Positions 47,570 to 56,014 of a stretch of DNA of 64,000 bases are shown in pieces. The position numbers were made by a program, and so were the translations under genes. The first letter of the stretch is position 1. Each line of letters begins with the position of its first letter. The stretch is from Bifidobacterium minimum. GTDB lineage: Bacteria > Actinomycetota > Actinomycetes > Actinomycetales > Bifidobacteriaceae. The DNA lies in NCBI RefSeq assembly GCF_000741645.1, contig NZ_JGZD01000006.1, positions 124,001-188,000 on the forward strand, in the 5' to 3' direction. The notes below the pieces were generated by a model. It had not been told where the DNA came from. It saw nothing but the letters and a program-made list of their open reading frames with translations, and ran no database searches.

Positions 47570-49258
47570 TTATTGCCCGCCGTCCGCCGGCTCCGCGGCT
47601 TGAAATTCCGTGGCTTGGAGTTCCGCGACTTTGAGTTTCGCGGCGCACAGCAGCAGCGGCCAAGCCATGCTGTCCTCTTTGCTGATGCCGGTCAATTCGG
47701 TGATTTTTGCCAGCCGGTTGTACAGCGTCTGACGATGAATCTCCAGCAGTTCGCACGCCTTGGAAATATTGCCGCCTGCGTCAAAACAGGCTCCCAAAGT
47801 GCGCATCAGCGATTCCTGATTCGGCAGCGCGTCCCCCAGCATCAGTGACTGCAACGCGCCGGCCGCGTCCCTCGTGTGTCCGATGCCGAGCAGTCGTTGC
47901 GGCGCGGCGGCCAGCAGATTCGTAACCGTACCGGTGCCGGGCAGGCCTGCGGCATCGTGCGCGGCGAACTGAAGCAGACCGCATTCATCAAGCAGCATGC
48001 TGACGCTCGGCACCGCCCTGCCATATATGCACCATGTTCCAGGCAGCGCGGCCACATCTGCGAGCCGCCGTTTGAGTCGCATCACCGCGTCGCCGCGATT
48101 GCCGGCCTTGCCAGTACCGCCGCCTTGGGCAGGGTCCGGATTTGCATCTGAGGCCGAGCCCGGATTCGTGCCCGTATCCAAGCCCGAGCCGAATTCCGCG
48201 CCCGAACCAGGCCCCTTGTCATCGCCGCCGTCAGCCGCCGCATACAGCCCGAACAGCATGTTCCCCTCCAGTACATCCGCGATGGTGTCCTCGTCTGAAG
48301 CATCCTCCTCTTCGTCGCCGGACAGGCACCGGGAGACGGCGTCGATTGACGACGAAACCGAATCCATGGCGATAGCAAACGGAATCAGGTGTTTCACGTC
48401 GCTCAGGCCAATCGCCTGCAACATGGTGGCTGCATCGTTGATCTCCTGTTCTCCCGCCCGATAGCCGTTCGTCGGTCCCCGCAGCACGTGGGCAAGCATC
48501 GCGTTGCGAGGCTGCGTCTGCACGAATGCGGGCAGTACCTGCTTGATCACTTCATCGACCCGGTCTGCGATCCTTCCGTCTGCGAGACGATTGCGCTGGG
48601 TGATTTCGATGCTTGCGAGCGGGCCGCCGTTCTTGCGCACGTCCAGCACCAGCGTCCGTTCCGCGGGATAATCGGCGTCCGCCGGGCGAATCGACGGTCC
48701 GCAATGCGCGATCACCAGACCGTCGGAATCAAAAATCGCCACGGATTCGCCGAAAATCTCGTTGAGGATTTTCGCGACATCCTGCGCGGAACGGGCAGTG
48801 GCGAGCCGGGTGCGCATCGTCGTGGCGAGTGTGTCGGTGCGCACCTGCACCAGCAGCTGATCCTTGACGATTGAGGTGTTGATGGACTGGCACAAGTCGA
48901 CGAACGGCATGCGCCGATGCATACCGATGACGGGCAGGCCACGCTCGTCCGCGCGAGCAATCATCGCCTTTGGCACGGTGCGCACGCCCTCCACGAGTTC
49001 GATGGCAAGACCTGCTACGCCGGCGTCCACCAACGTGTCCACATATCGGATGATCTCGTTGTCGCCCATATGGCCGAGCAGCGCACTGCCCTCGATGATC
49101 ACCAGTTCGCCGCTGGACAGGAACGAAGCGATATCGTACCGCTCATTCGTGTACGCCCAACGGACCGTGCGGTCCATGCCTGCTTCTCCCGCCTCGATTG
49201 TCGGATCGGTACGAGCGAACATCGGGTCCGTCATCACGTCATGCATCGTCAGCGTCAT
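47570..49258 (-). CDS. PucR family transcriptional regulator
   Basis: The 562-residue protein has an N-terminal PucR sensor domain (RTVRWAYTNERYDIASFLSS, then VIIEGSALLG and GLPVIGMHRRMPFVDL), a middle GGDEF-like region with an acidic Gly/Pro/Asn insertion at about residues 355-390, and a C-terminal HTH_30 (CFDAGGNISKACELLEIHRQ). PucR proteins respond to purine or other nitrogen-base catabolites. Its place between codB and the second deaminase gene suggests it regulates both. Confidence 0.9.
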   Translation of the reverse strand: MTLTMHDVMTDPMFARTDPTIEAGEAGMDRTVRWAYTNERYDIASFLSSGELVIIEGSALLGHMGDNEIIRYVDTLVDAGVAGLAIELVEGVRTVPKAMIARADERGLPVIGMHRRMPFVDLCQSINTSIVKDQLLVQVRTDTLATTMRTRLATARSAQDVAKILNEIFGESVAIFDSDGLVIAHCGPSIRPADADYPAERTLVLDVRKNGGPLASIEITQRNRLADGRIADRVDEVIKQVLPAFVQTQPRNAMLAHVLRGPTNGYRAGEQEINDAATMLQAIGLSDVKHLIPFAIAMDSVSSSIDAVSRCLSGDEEEDASDEDTIADVLEGNMLFGLYAAADGGDDKGPGSGAEFGSGLDTGTNPGSASDANPDPAQGGGTGKAGNRGDAVMRLKRRLADVAALPGTWCIYGRAVPSVSMLLDECGLLQFAAHDAAGLPGTGTVTNLLAAAPQRLLGIGHTRDAAGALQSLMLGDALPNQESLMRTLGACFDAGGNISKACELLEIHRQTLYNRLAKITELTGISKEDSMAWPLLLCAAKLKVAELQATEFQAAEPADGGQ

Positions 49259-49415
49259 ACAAACTGTCCATTTCTCGGCTTCGCGACGTCACCTCCACGT
49301 TACGGCAACGCGCATCATCGCGCCCACAATAGGCGACATACATCACGAACCCGATTCGTCGTACCGGCCGGCGCAAACCGGCAGACGACGGCACGGCAGC
49401 AGGAAGGAGCACACC

Positions 49416-50738
49416 ATGACCACCAGAACCCTGTTCACCAACGCCCACATCGCCACCGGACAGCCCGGCAGCACCGCCGCCCAGACCGCCCCGCTCCAGG
49501 ACATCCTCGTCGAAGACGGCCATTTCGCCGCCATCGGCGAAGGCCTCGCCGCAAGCCTTCCCGCGCAAGGCTACGACATGACCGGCGTGAAAACCGTGGA
49601 TCTCGGCGGCAAGCTCGTCACCCCGCCGTTCTGCGACACTCACCTGCACCTCGACTACGTGTTCACCGCACGCAAGCCCGGCGCCGTCAACGAAAGCGGC
49701 ACCCTGTTCGAAGGCATCCAACGCTGGAGCGACACGAAATCCGACCTCACCGTCGACGAGATCAAGGCACGCGCCCGCAAGGCCGTTGGCATGGAGCTGC
49801 GTCACGGCGTCCAGTACATCCGCTCCCACGCGGACGTCACCGACCCGAACCTCACCTCGCTCAAAGCGCTCCTTGAACTCAAGGAAGAGCTCAAAGACAC
49901 GGTGACCATCCAGATCGTCTCCTTCCCGCAGGAAGGCATGTACTCCTACGAGGGGCCGAACGGCGAAAGTGGCGCGGACCTTGTGGAAGAAGGCCTGCGC
50001 ATGGGCGCCGACTGCGTGGGCGGCATCCCGCATTTCGAACAGTGCCGCGAATTCGGCGAGCGCTCCATGCACACGGTGGTCGAGCTGGCCTCCAAGTATG
50101 ACAAGCTCATCGACGTGCACTGCGACGAAACCGACGACCCGAACTCACGCTACGTGGAACTGCTCAGCGCGCTCGCCTACCGTGCGGGCATCGGCCCCCG
50201 CACCACCGCGAGTCACACGTGCTCCCTGGGATCGGCCGACAACGCGTACTTCTTCCACCTGACCAAGCTGCTCAAGGCTGCGCACATCAACTTCGCGTGC
50301 GCCCCGACCGAAAACCTCTACCTGCAGGGCCGGCAGGACACCTTCCCCAAGCGCCGCGGCATCACGCGTGTCAAGGAACTCACCGACGCCGGCGTCAACG
50401 TGTCGCTCGGTCAGGATTCTATGCAAGACCCGTGGTATCCGCTCGGCAACGGCAACATGATGATCATTCTCGACTATGTGCTGCATGTGGCGCAGATGAT
50501 GAGTTTCCCCGAAATCGATGACGCGATGAAGTTCCTCACCGTCAACGGCGCGACCACGCTCGGCATGCTCGATTCGTACGGTGTGGAAGTCGGCAAGCCC
50601 GCGAACTTCGTGGTGCTGGATGCGGACAGTGTGTTCAACGCCGTGTACGAGCGCTGCGACGTGCTGCGGTCCGTGCGCGACGGGCGGACGCTGTTCACCG
50701 CGACGACGAGCGTGGACTCGGCGACCGAACTGCTGTGA
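49416..50738 (+). CDS. Second cytosine-deaminase-like amidohydrolase
   Basis: ATG 49416 has AGGAAGGAG just upstream; the open frame before it overlaps pucR. The 440-residue protein keeps the CodA plan: FCDTHLHLDYVFTA, QYIRSHADVTDPNLTSL, IVSFPQEGMYSYEGP, DVHCDETDD, TTASHTCSLGSADNAYFFH, DTFPKRRGITRVKEL and LGQDSMQDPWYPLG. Differences around the active site (Glu-Gln-Cys instead of Glu-Phe after PHFE, Cys-Ser instead of Thr-Ala) suggest another substrate such as a modified or ring-varied cytosine. It is divergent from pucR. Confidence 0.85.
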   Translation: MTTRTLFTNAHIATGQPGSTAAQTAPLQDILVEDGHFAAIGEGLAASLPAQGYDMTGVKTVDLGGKLVTPPFCDTHLHLDYVFTARKPGAVNESGTLFEGIQRWSDTKSDLTVDEIKARARKAVGMELRHGVQYIRSHADVTDPNLTSLKALLELKEELKDTVTIQIVSFPQEGMYSYEGPNGESGADLVEEGLRMGADCVGGIPHFEQCREFGERSMHTVVELASKYDKLIDVHCDETDDPNSRYVELLSALAYRAGIGPRTTASHTCSLGSADNAYFFHLTKLLKAAHINFACAPTENLYLQGRQDTFPKRRGITRVKELTDAGVNVSLGQDSMQDPWYPLGNGNMMIILDYVLHVAQMMSFPEIDDAMKFLTVNGATTLGMLDSYGVEVGKPANFVVLDADSVFNAVYERCDVLRSVRDGRTLFTATTSVDSATELL

Positions 50739-50812
50739 GCGTGGGTGTTGTGAGCGCGAGTGTTGTGTGAGTGCTGTGGCCGGTCGGGGTGGACTCGGCG
50801 ACCGAACTGCTG
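50712..50812 (+). repeat. 24-bp end of the deaminase gene duplicated 77 bp downstream
   Basis: The last codons (GTGGACTCGGCGACCGAACT GCTG) at 50712-50735 recur exactly at 50789-50812. The copy is outside the gene. Confidence 0.8.
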
Positions 50813-50912
50813 CGAGGCGTTGCAGCTGGGGATATGCCCTTTGGATTGGCGGGTTCTCGCGGGCTGGCCGTGGGTGCCGTGGGTGAGGCAGATCTCTGAA
50901 GCAGATCCTCTG

Positions 50913-51083
50913 TTTGTGAGGATTGGCTCACACAATGACTGTCTGGCTGGCCGTGATCTGCTGTGTTGCCGTGTCGGCGGGTGATCGTGTGAGGATTGGC
51001 TCCCACAGTGACGCCCATTCCGCCCCACCCAGCCCGATTTCGGTAGGCCGCAGACCATCGTGTGAGGATTGGCTCACATATCC
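50913..51083 (+). repeat. Right array of palindrome family TTGTGTGAG-N6-CTCACACAA
   Basis: Copies at 50913-50937, 50983-51010 and 51056-51083 all keep the centre GATTGG and are again about 70 bp apart. The first is inside the 53-bp direct repeat. No gene is supported in 50739-51332. Confidence 0.8.
50915..50967 (+). repeat. 53-bp direct repeat, right copy
   Basis: Identical to 44011-44063; beyond it the two flanks stay similar but diverge (GTTACTGCG against GTTGCCGTG). Confidence 0.85.
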
Positions 51084-51125
51084 GCCATATGGCCGTTTCG
51101 CAAGTGGGCGGCGATGCTGCGGGTT

Positions 51126-51365
51126 GCGTATGTCCCGCCATGCGTGGGTCGTCGGAGTCGGCCGGTGTCGGTGGTCTGGGTGATGGGGCCTGTCGGTTTG
51201 CGAATGTCAAGACATACGCAGGCCGTCAAATCAGTGATGACGCAGTGGCTAAGCGCTGCGATGCCGCCTGCCACGTATGCCTTGGCATGCGTAGCTGCTC
51301 GGATATATTTCGGTGGTCTCGGTGCCGGCTGTCTATCTCGCCGGTTGCGTATGTCTTGGCATGCG
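51126..51365 (+). repeat. Right copies of palindrome family CGTATG-N6-CATRCG
   Basis: Members lie at 51126-51143, 51201-51218, 51274-51291 and 51348-51365, with a spacing of 73 to 75 bp. Each has a six-base centre (TCCCGC, TCAAGA, CCTTGG, TCTTGG). Confidence 0.78.
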
Positions 51366-51770
51366 TACCTGTCCGGATATGTGATGTCTAGCGCTCGCCG
51401 CCGTGCCCATCAGCGCTCTGCTCCGCCTCGGCGTCGTGTCGCACAGTAACCGAATCCCCGGTTCGATCTGCCGAGAATAAGGCCGTACAAAATTCAGCCG
51501 GATATGACTGCTGTCATCCTCATCGACCGCGAACATGTCACCGGGCATGAACGTCCCGCCCGCGTGCCGCGCGTCATCCAGCAGTCGTGCGGCACGTAAG
51601 CCATCTGGCAGCCGTGCCCACAGGTAGTAACCGCCCAGCGGCGTGCTCCAGCGCATCCCGTCCGGCGCGTACCGGCGCAAGGCATCGAGCATCAGGTCGC
51701 GCCGATGCCCGTAGATTTCGCACAATCGCCCGATATGCCGCCCGATACGCCCACTGCTGAGCAGGGTGTA
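51333..51770 (-). pseudogene. PLP-dependent aminotransferase (MocR-like) C-terminal fragment
   Basis: The frame shows GRIGRHIGRLCEIYGHRRDL, then STPLGGYYLWARLPDG, GTFMPGDMFAVDE and HIRLNFVRPYSRQIEPGI, the C-terminal third of fold-type I aminotransferases in the MocR/2-aminoadipate family. The PLP-lysine and everything before it are missing, cut near 51770 where the MarR-like frame begins. The last 30 codons run into repeat DNA. Confidence 0.7.
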
Positions 51771-52146
51771 CGACGAGGATACGTTCGCGCGCAAGCGGGC
51801 CAGCATCTACCGGTATCTGATCGCGTGGGCGTCGGACGGTTCGGCGAATCCCGCTCTGCCCAGCACCAAGCGGCTTGGCGAGGAGCGACTTCCTCTGATT
51901 GTGCCCGACGGCATGCGTGACAATCCTTTCATCACGGCACATCTGGCATCTCGAATACTGGACCGATATTTGGAACGTATCGCCACGCAGTTCGGTATGG
52001 ATCTTGGCGAAGTGCGGGTCATCGTGTTCCTGCATTATGGTGGTGATACCGCTGATTTCAAGGCCTTGCAGGATTATCTCGACGCCGGGCGCGTGTCGGC
52101 GACCCGGTTGACGGAGACACTGGCGCTCAAGGGATACGTGGATTCC
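51766..52146 (+). pseudogene. MarR-like regulator fragment, 3' end cut by the IS
   Basis: The frame contains NPFITAHLASRILDRYLERI and LDAGRVSATRLTETLALKGY, resembling the dimer helix and recognition helix/wing of MarR proteins. Homology stops at the IS inverted repeat at 52147. The family assignment is tentative because only a weak motif is seen. Confidence 0.45.
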
Positions 52147-52560
52147 GGGTTAAATGACAAAATGTGTGTTTTATTTTGCCACTTATCCCTACTGCCGTAA
52201 GGCGTGTCGCGGGGTGATTTTGGGTCCGGGGCATTATCGAGGTCCCCGCTTGACTTTTCCGGAAAACGTGCCCCTGCTGTGCTTGACGGATGGGCGGAAG
52301 AAAATCATCCACAGCGAGACCGTGCACGATATGCGGCGAGCCGATGCGCAGGAACGGGACGACATCGTCGGGCAGGAAGCGGTGGCGTCGCCTGCGCTGC
52401 CGCGCGAGCAGCGCGGGCGACGGCGGCAACGCGCGGGCAAGCGCCGAATTCCGCGCGTTCCCAGTCCGGGTGACCGGCCGGATGACGCTTGCGCAGGCCG
52501 CCGCGATGCCCGGGGTGTCGCCGCGCACGTTCATCCGTCGCATCCAATGGTGCTGGCATG
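52147..52560 (+). mobile_element. One-ended IS fragment, same family as 42969-43597
   Basis: The left inverted repeat and about 230 bp next to it match the element at 43.0-43.6 kb nearly base for base. This copy retains more of the transposase: the finger RPCTICGEPMRRNGTTSSGR and a helix-turn-helix MTLAQAAAMPGVSPRTFIRR. It then ends at the histidine kinase fragment with no right repeat, so a deletion has removed its other end. The right boundary is approximate. Confidence 0.75.
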
Positions 52561-53436
52561 CCAGGCGCATTGGAACGCGCGGACGAATCGATCGCGCACA
52601 TCGAACGTTCCAGCCAACGCATGACCGTGCTGGTGGAGGACCTGCTCTCGCTCGCCCGACTGGACGAGGGGCGCGGCATCGATATGACGCAGGAGGTGTC
52701 ACTCACCTCGCTCGTAACCGACGCGACCGATGATCTGCACGCGCTCGACCCGGAACGTGAAGTGACGCGCGGCACCGTTACGCTCAAGCCCGCGGACGGG
52801 GAGCACCCGTGCGCGTTGGAGGTTGTGGAAGGTCAAATGCAGCCGATCACGCTGATTGGTGACGCGTCGAGGTTGCGCCAGGTGGTGACGAATATCGTGG
52901 GCAACGTGCATCGTTATACGCCGTCTGATTCATCGGTGCGCGTGTCGATGGGCACCATGCTCGCCTCGATCAACCAGCGCGACCTGGCCACGCTGCCCTC
53001 GAATGATGCCTGGCTACGGCAGTTCCTGGACGCGGCTGAAGTGGGGCAGAGCATGTCCACCGGAACCGCGTATACGGTGTTGTGCTTCGAAAATCACGGG
53101 CCGGGCGTTCCTACGGAGACGCGCTCGCAGCTGTTCGAACGGTTCTTCACCGCCGATCCTTCGCGTGCGAGGGCCAAGGGCGGAACCGGTTTGGGGCTTG
53201 CCATCGCGCAGTCCGTGGTGAGGGCGCATCCGGGCTTTATTTGCGCTACGGATACGCCTGGCGGTGGTTTGACTTTCACTATTGTGTTGCCGTTGACGCA
53301 TCTTGTGAATCCGGTAGCAACCGGCGCAGCTGGTGCTGGCGCTGGCGCTGGTACGGCTGGCGCGGCTAGTGTCGGTGCCGGTACGGACGGGCTGTCCCAT
53401 ACCGGAATCGGACAAAAACAGGCCAATTTTGTCTGA
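52561..53436 (+). pseudogene. Histidine kinase C-terminal fragment
   Basis: It begins abruptly just after the IS with ADESIAHIERSSQRMTVLVE and DLLSLARLDEG, the second dimerisation helix. Then come GDASRLRQVVTNIVGNVHRY (N box), ENHGPGVP (G1), LFERFFTADPSRA (F box) and GGTGLGLAIAQSVV (G2). The sensor part and phospho-accepting HELRTP box are missing, so it cannot signal. An Ala/Gly repeat tail ends the frame. In my recollection this kinase lies upstream of the cold-shock gene in related genomes. Confidence 0.85.
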
Positions 53437-53682
53437 TTTCGGTGGAGGGGGAGGGGGAGGTTTCATATGTTTCGCATTCAGCTTCTGTTTCGCGCTCAAC
53501 TCTCGTCTCATGTTCGTCTCATGTTCGTCTCGTGACCGTCTCGCGTCAGTCTCCTCCACTAGACTCCTTCACCAACCAGATTCCCTCACCAACCGTGCAC
53601 CCGTACCTCTGGCGGGCATACGGAGCTTGCACTAAAATAAATCGCTTAATGTTTTTTAGGATTAGGAAAGCGAGAGTGCGCA

Positions 53683-54072
53683 ATACCCACCGGTCGAGTT
53701 CGTTGGTTTGACGCCGCTAAGGGATACGGCTTCATCGCCAGCGAGAAAGGCGAGGACGTGTTCCTCCCCGCGGCCGCTTTGCCCGCTGGAACCACCACGT
53801 TGCGTAAGAACGCCAAGGTGGAGTATGCCGTGGTTGCTGGCCGTAGGGGGCCGCAGGCCATGGACGTGAAACTTATCGCAGCCGGTCCGTCGCTGGTCAA
53901 GGCCACCTGCCCGAAGCCCGATGACATGGCCGCCATCTGCGAGGATCTCATTAAGATGTTGGATTCCGCAGGCAACACGCTGCGTCGCCACCATTACCCC
54001 TCTCCTTCCGAGAGCAGGAAGCTGGCGACGCTGTTGCGTGCGGTTGCCGACAATTTCGATGTACAGGACTGA
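53683..54072 (+). CDS. Cold-shock domain protein with ATA at the expected start
   Basis: The frame reads PTGRVRWFDAAKGYGFIASE and GEDVFLPAAALPAG, a cold-shock domain with its RNP-1 motif (KGYGFI). A helical C-terminal extension follows that is typical of bifidobacterial CspB-like proteins (about 129 residues). The codon where Met is expected is ATA at 53683. No ATG, GTG or TTG lies between it and an upstream TAA. AGGAAAG stands 9 to 15 bases before it. Either the start codon is mutated or ATA initiates; the next ATG (GTG 53758 region) would delete RNP-1. The family binds single-stranded nucleic acid. Confidence 0.75.
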   Translation: MPTGRVRWFDAAKGYGFIASEKGEDVFLPAAALPAGTTTLRKNAKVEYAVVAGRRGPQAMDVKLIAAGPSLVKATCPKPDDMAAICEDLIKMLDSAGNTLRRHHYPSPSESRKLATLLRAVADNFDVQD

Positions 54073-54075
54073 TTT

Positions 54076-55469
54076 ATGACCGGAACCGATGAAGTTCTTG
54101 ATCCGCAGATGCCGTCCGAGCAGCCGGATCCGCGTGATATCGCCCGTGCGGTGGCCATGGATGTGGCCGACGCCCCCGAGCAGGTGGGCGAGGTGGTCGA
54201 TGCCATCGAGCTTGGCGACAATGTGACGGATTTCCGCCTGGCTGCGGATGTGCGCGGGTATGAGGGCTGGCAGTGGTCGGTGACGCTGTACCACGACACC
54301 GAAGTGGGGACGTGGACGGCGAACGAATCGTCGCTGGTGCCCACGGATGATGCGTTGATGCCGCCCGCATGGGTTCCGTGGAAGGATCGTTTGGAGCCGA
54401 CTGATCTGGCTCCGACCGATTCCATCGGTACCGATCCGGATGATCCTAGGCTTGAAGGCGGGTTCCGTAAGACCGAGCCCGTGCAGGCGGCTGCTGCGGC
54501 ATCGGCCTCCGCCAGGGGTGATGTGTCAACGAATGTTGACGAAGTGGCAACCGGTGCGGAATCGGGAAACGTCGATGGTCCTTCAGATGTCAACGCGTCA
54601 ACAGATGTTGACAACGCAACGAATGTTGACGGTGCAACGGATGTTGACACGCGAGCGGATGTTGGCGAGCCAACGAATGTTGACAAGGTGATGGATGACG
54701 ACAAGTCAACAAACGTTGACAACGCTGCGAGGGCTATTGCAGCCGCTGAAGCCATCGAGGCCGATAAGGCGGTCGAAACCGATGACATCGTCGAGGAATT
54801 CGCGCTGTCCCGCCGCCATGTGCTGTCCCCGCAGGGCCGCGCCCAGGTGGCGAAGCGTTGGTATGAGGGCCCGCGCGGACCGAAGGCGCTGTCCACCAAA
54901 ACCGCGGACGGCAACCTGTGCTCCACCTGCGGGTTCTTCGTGCCGTTGAAGGGTGAACTGAACCTCATGTTCGGCGTGTGCGCGAACAAGTGGAGCCCGG
55001 ATGATGGCCGCGTGGTGTCGGTCGATCACGGGTGCGGCGAGCATTCCGAGATCGAGCCGCCGGAGCCGAGCCATCTGTGGGTGCAGTCGAAGCCCGGATA
55101 CGACGATCTGCATATCGACGTGATCGCCCAGAAGCCGCGCGACGAGCATGGTGCGGTCGAGGCCATCGAGCGGCTTGATGACGATCAGGATGATGAGGCC
55201 ACCGAAGGGACATTCTCGCCAACACCGAGCCGGATGGCGGCGACGATGAGGCGAATGAGAATCAGCCTTCCGGCGTGGATGCCTCCGCTGAGCTTGAGGC
55301 TGTGGTCGATATTGCCGCTTCCGGTGATGGCGAAGCCGATGATGAGTCTGTTGACGGCGCTGTTGACGGCGCTGTTGAGGTGTCTGATGACAAGCCTGTC
55401 GACAAAGCCGCCGAGCCGGGATCTGAGTCTGAATCGAAGCAGGATCAGGGAGACTCTTCCGAAGCATGA
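54076..55469 (+). pseudogene. DUF3027 family protein, frame broken near the 3' end
   Basis: The protein has a conserved N-terminal part (RDIARAVAMDVADAPEQVGE, then YEGWQWSVTLYHD, the DUF3027 core) and a Thr/Asn/Val/Asp repeat tract at about residues 150-215. A second conserved part has RHVLSPQGRAQVAKRWYEGP and a four-Cys/His site (LCSTCGFFVPLKG, FGVCANKW, DHGCGEH). After 55209 the frame turns from acidic to Arg/Leu-rich. Adding one G to GGG 55207-55209 restores an acidic tail (ILANTEPDGGDDEANEN...) ending at 55469. As sequenced, the frame runs to 55494. It starts three bases after the cold-shock gene. Function is unknown. Confidence 0.8.
54525..54720 (+). repeat. Palindromic GTCAAC-N4-GTTGAC repeats inside the DUF3027 gene
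   Basis: Perfect 16-bp palindromes lie at 54525-54540, 54597-54612 and 54705-54720, with near copies at about 54616, 54634 and 54670. Each encodes (S)TNVD or variants. The same palindrome in the other orientation forms the loop of the gene's terminator at 55531-55546. Confidence 0.8.
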
Positions 55470-55517
55470 CGTTCGCTGCTGTGTAATGTCATAGTTGTGT
55501 AACGCATGGCAACGCGT

Positions 55518-55562
55518 AAGCCGCGCTGCTGTCAACATTCGTTGACGCCAGCGCGGCTTTTA
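55518..55562 (+). terminator. Terminator after the DUF3027 gene
   Basis: An 11-bp stem (AAGCCGCGCTG with complement) encloses a nested 6-bp stem (GTCAAC/GTTGAC), followed by TTTTA. Confidence 0.88.
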
Positions 55563-55769
55563 CTTATGTGTGCTGGCGTGGGGTGGTCTATGTGCAGGGG
55601 CGTACCGTCCGGCGTTCGGCGTGGCATGCCGATGGGGGCTGGAAAAAGGGGGTATGGTTACCGAGTCTGAAAACGTTTTCGTGCTGATGACAACGAATGC
55701 TAAAAAAGTAGTCATCTGGAACCCGAGCGTCAAGGATAGCGCTAGAAATTAGGCAAAGAAAATCATATA

Positions 55770-55803
55770 GTCTAACAACTCTGCTTGTCGACATATGTTA
55801 GAC
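55770..55803. promoter_or_regulatory. Inverted repeat GTCTAACA-N18-TGTTAGAC upstream of the pilus genes
   Basis: Perfect 8-bp arms lie about 165 bp before the pilus promoter, in an AT-richer gene-free stretch (55563-56014). This could be a regulator site; its distance is large for a simple repressor. Confidence 0.45.
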
Positions 55804-55944
55804 AAACACTGAAACCGTGTCTGATAATGGTTAAGAAACGGCGGAATTGCAACGAAATGCGTACTTCTATGGCATGTGCTCAATGTGTGATGAAACGCGG
55901 CGTTCAATCAGGCGAAACAGCGATGAAAATTTTACGAGCATCGG

Positions 55945-55972
55945 TTTGCGCAATGCAAACGAACGCTATAAT
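55945..55972 (+). promoter_or_regulatory. Promoter of the pilus operon
   Basis: A consensus TATAAT (55967-55972) is preceded by TTTGCG (55945-55950) at 16 bp. The spacer includes the palindrome TTTGC-GCAAT-GCAAA. The leader would be about 35 bases. No long G or C run is present here, so the poly-G slippage known for some bifidobacterial pili is not evident. Confidence 0.6.
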
Positions 55973-56014
55973 CTCGTATCTAGGTTTGTGAATAGCTGAA
56001 TCCAGCGTTCCCCA

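Noticed and set aside
52154-52624. Separate 156-residue protein starting at the second IS end
   Set aside because: The frame lies in the IS end and matches the other copy's non-transposase frame; it is not a conserved protein.
53441-53461. Second G-quadruplex at the end of the kinase fragment
   Set aside because: Runs are 2, 2, 5, 5 and 2 Gs; only weak two-layer folding is possible, and it lies in decaying DNA.
55570-55752. 60-residue frame before the pilus genes
   Set aside because: No ribosome site at a plausible start and no homology seen; it overlaps the regulatory region.
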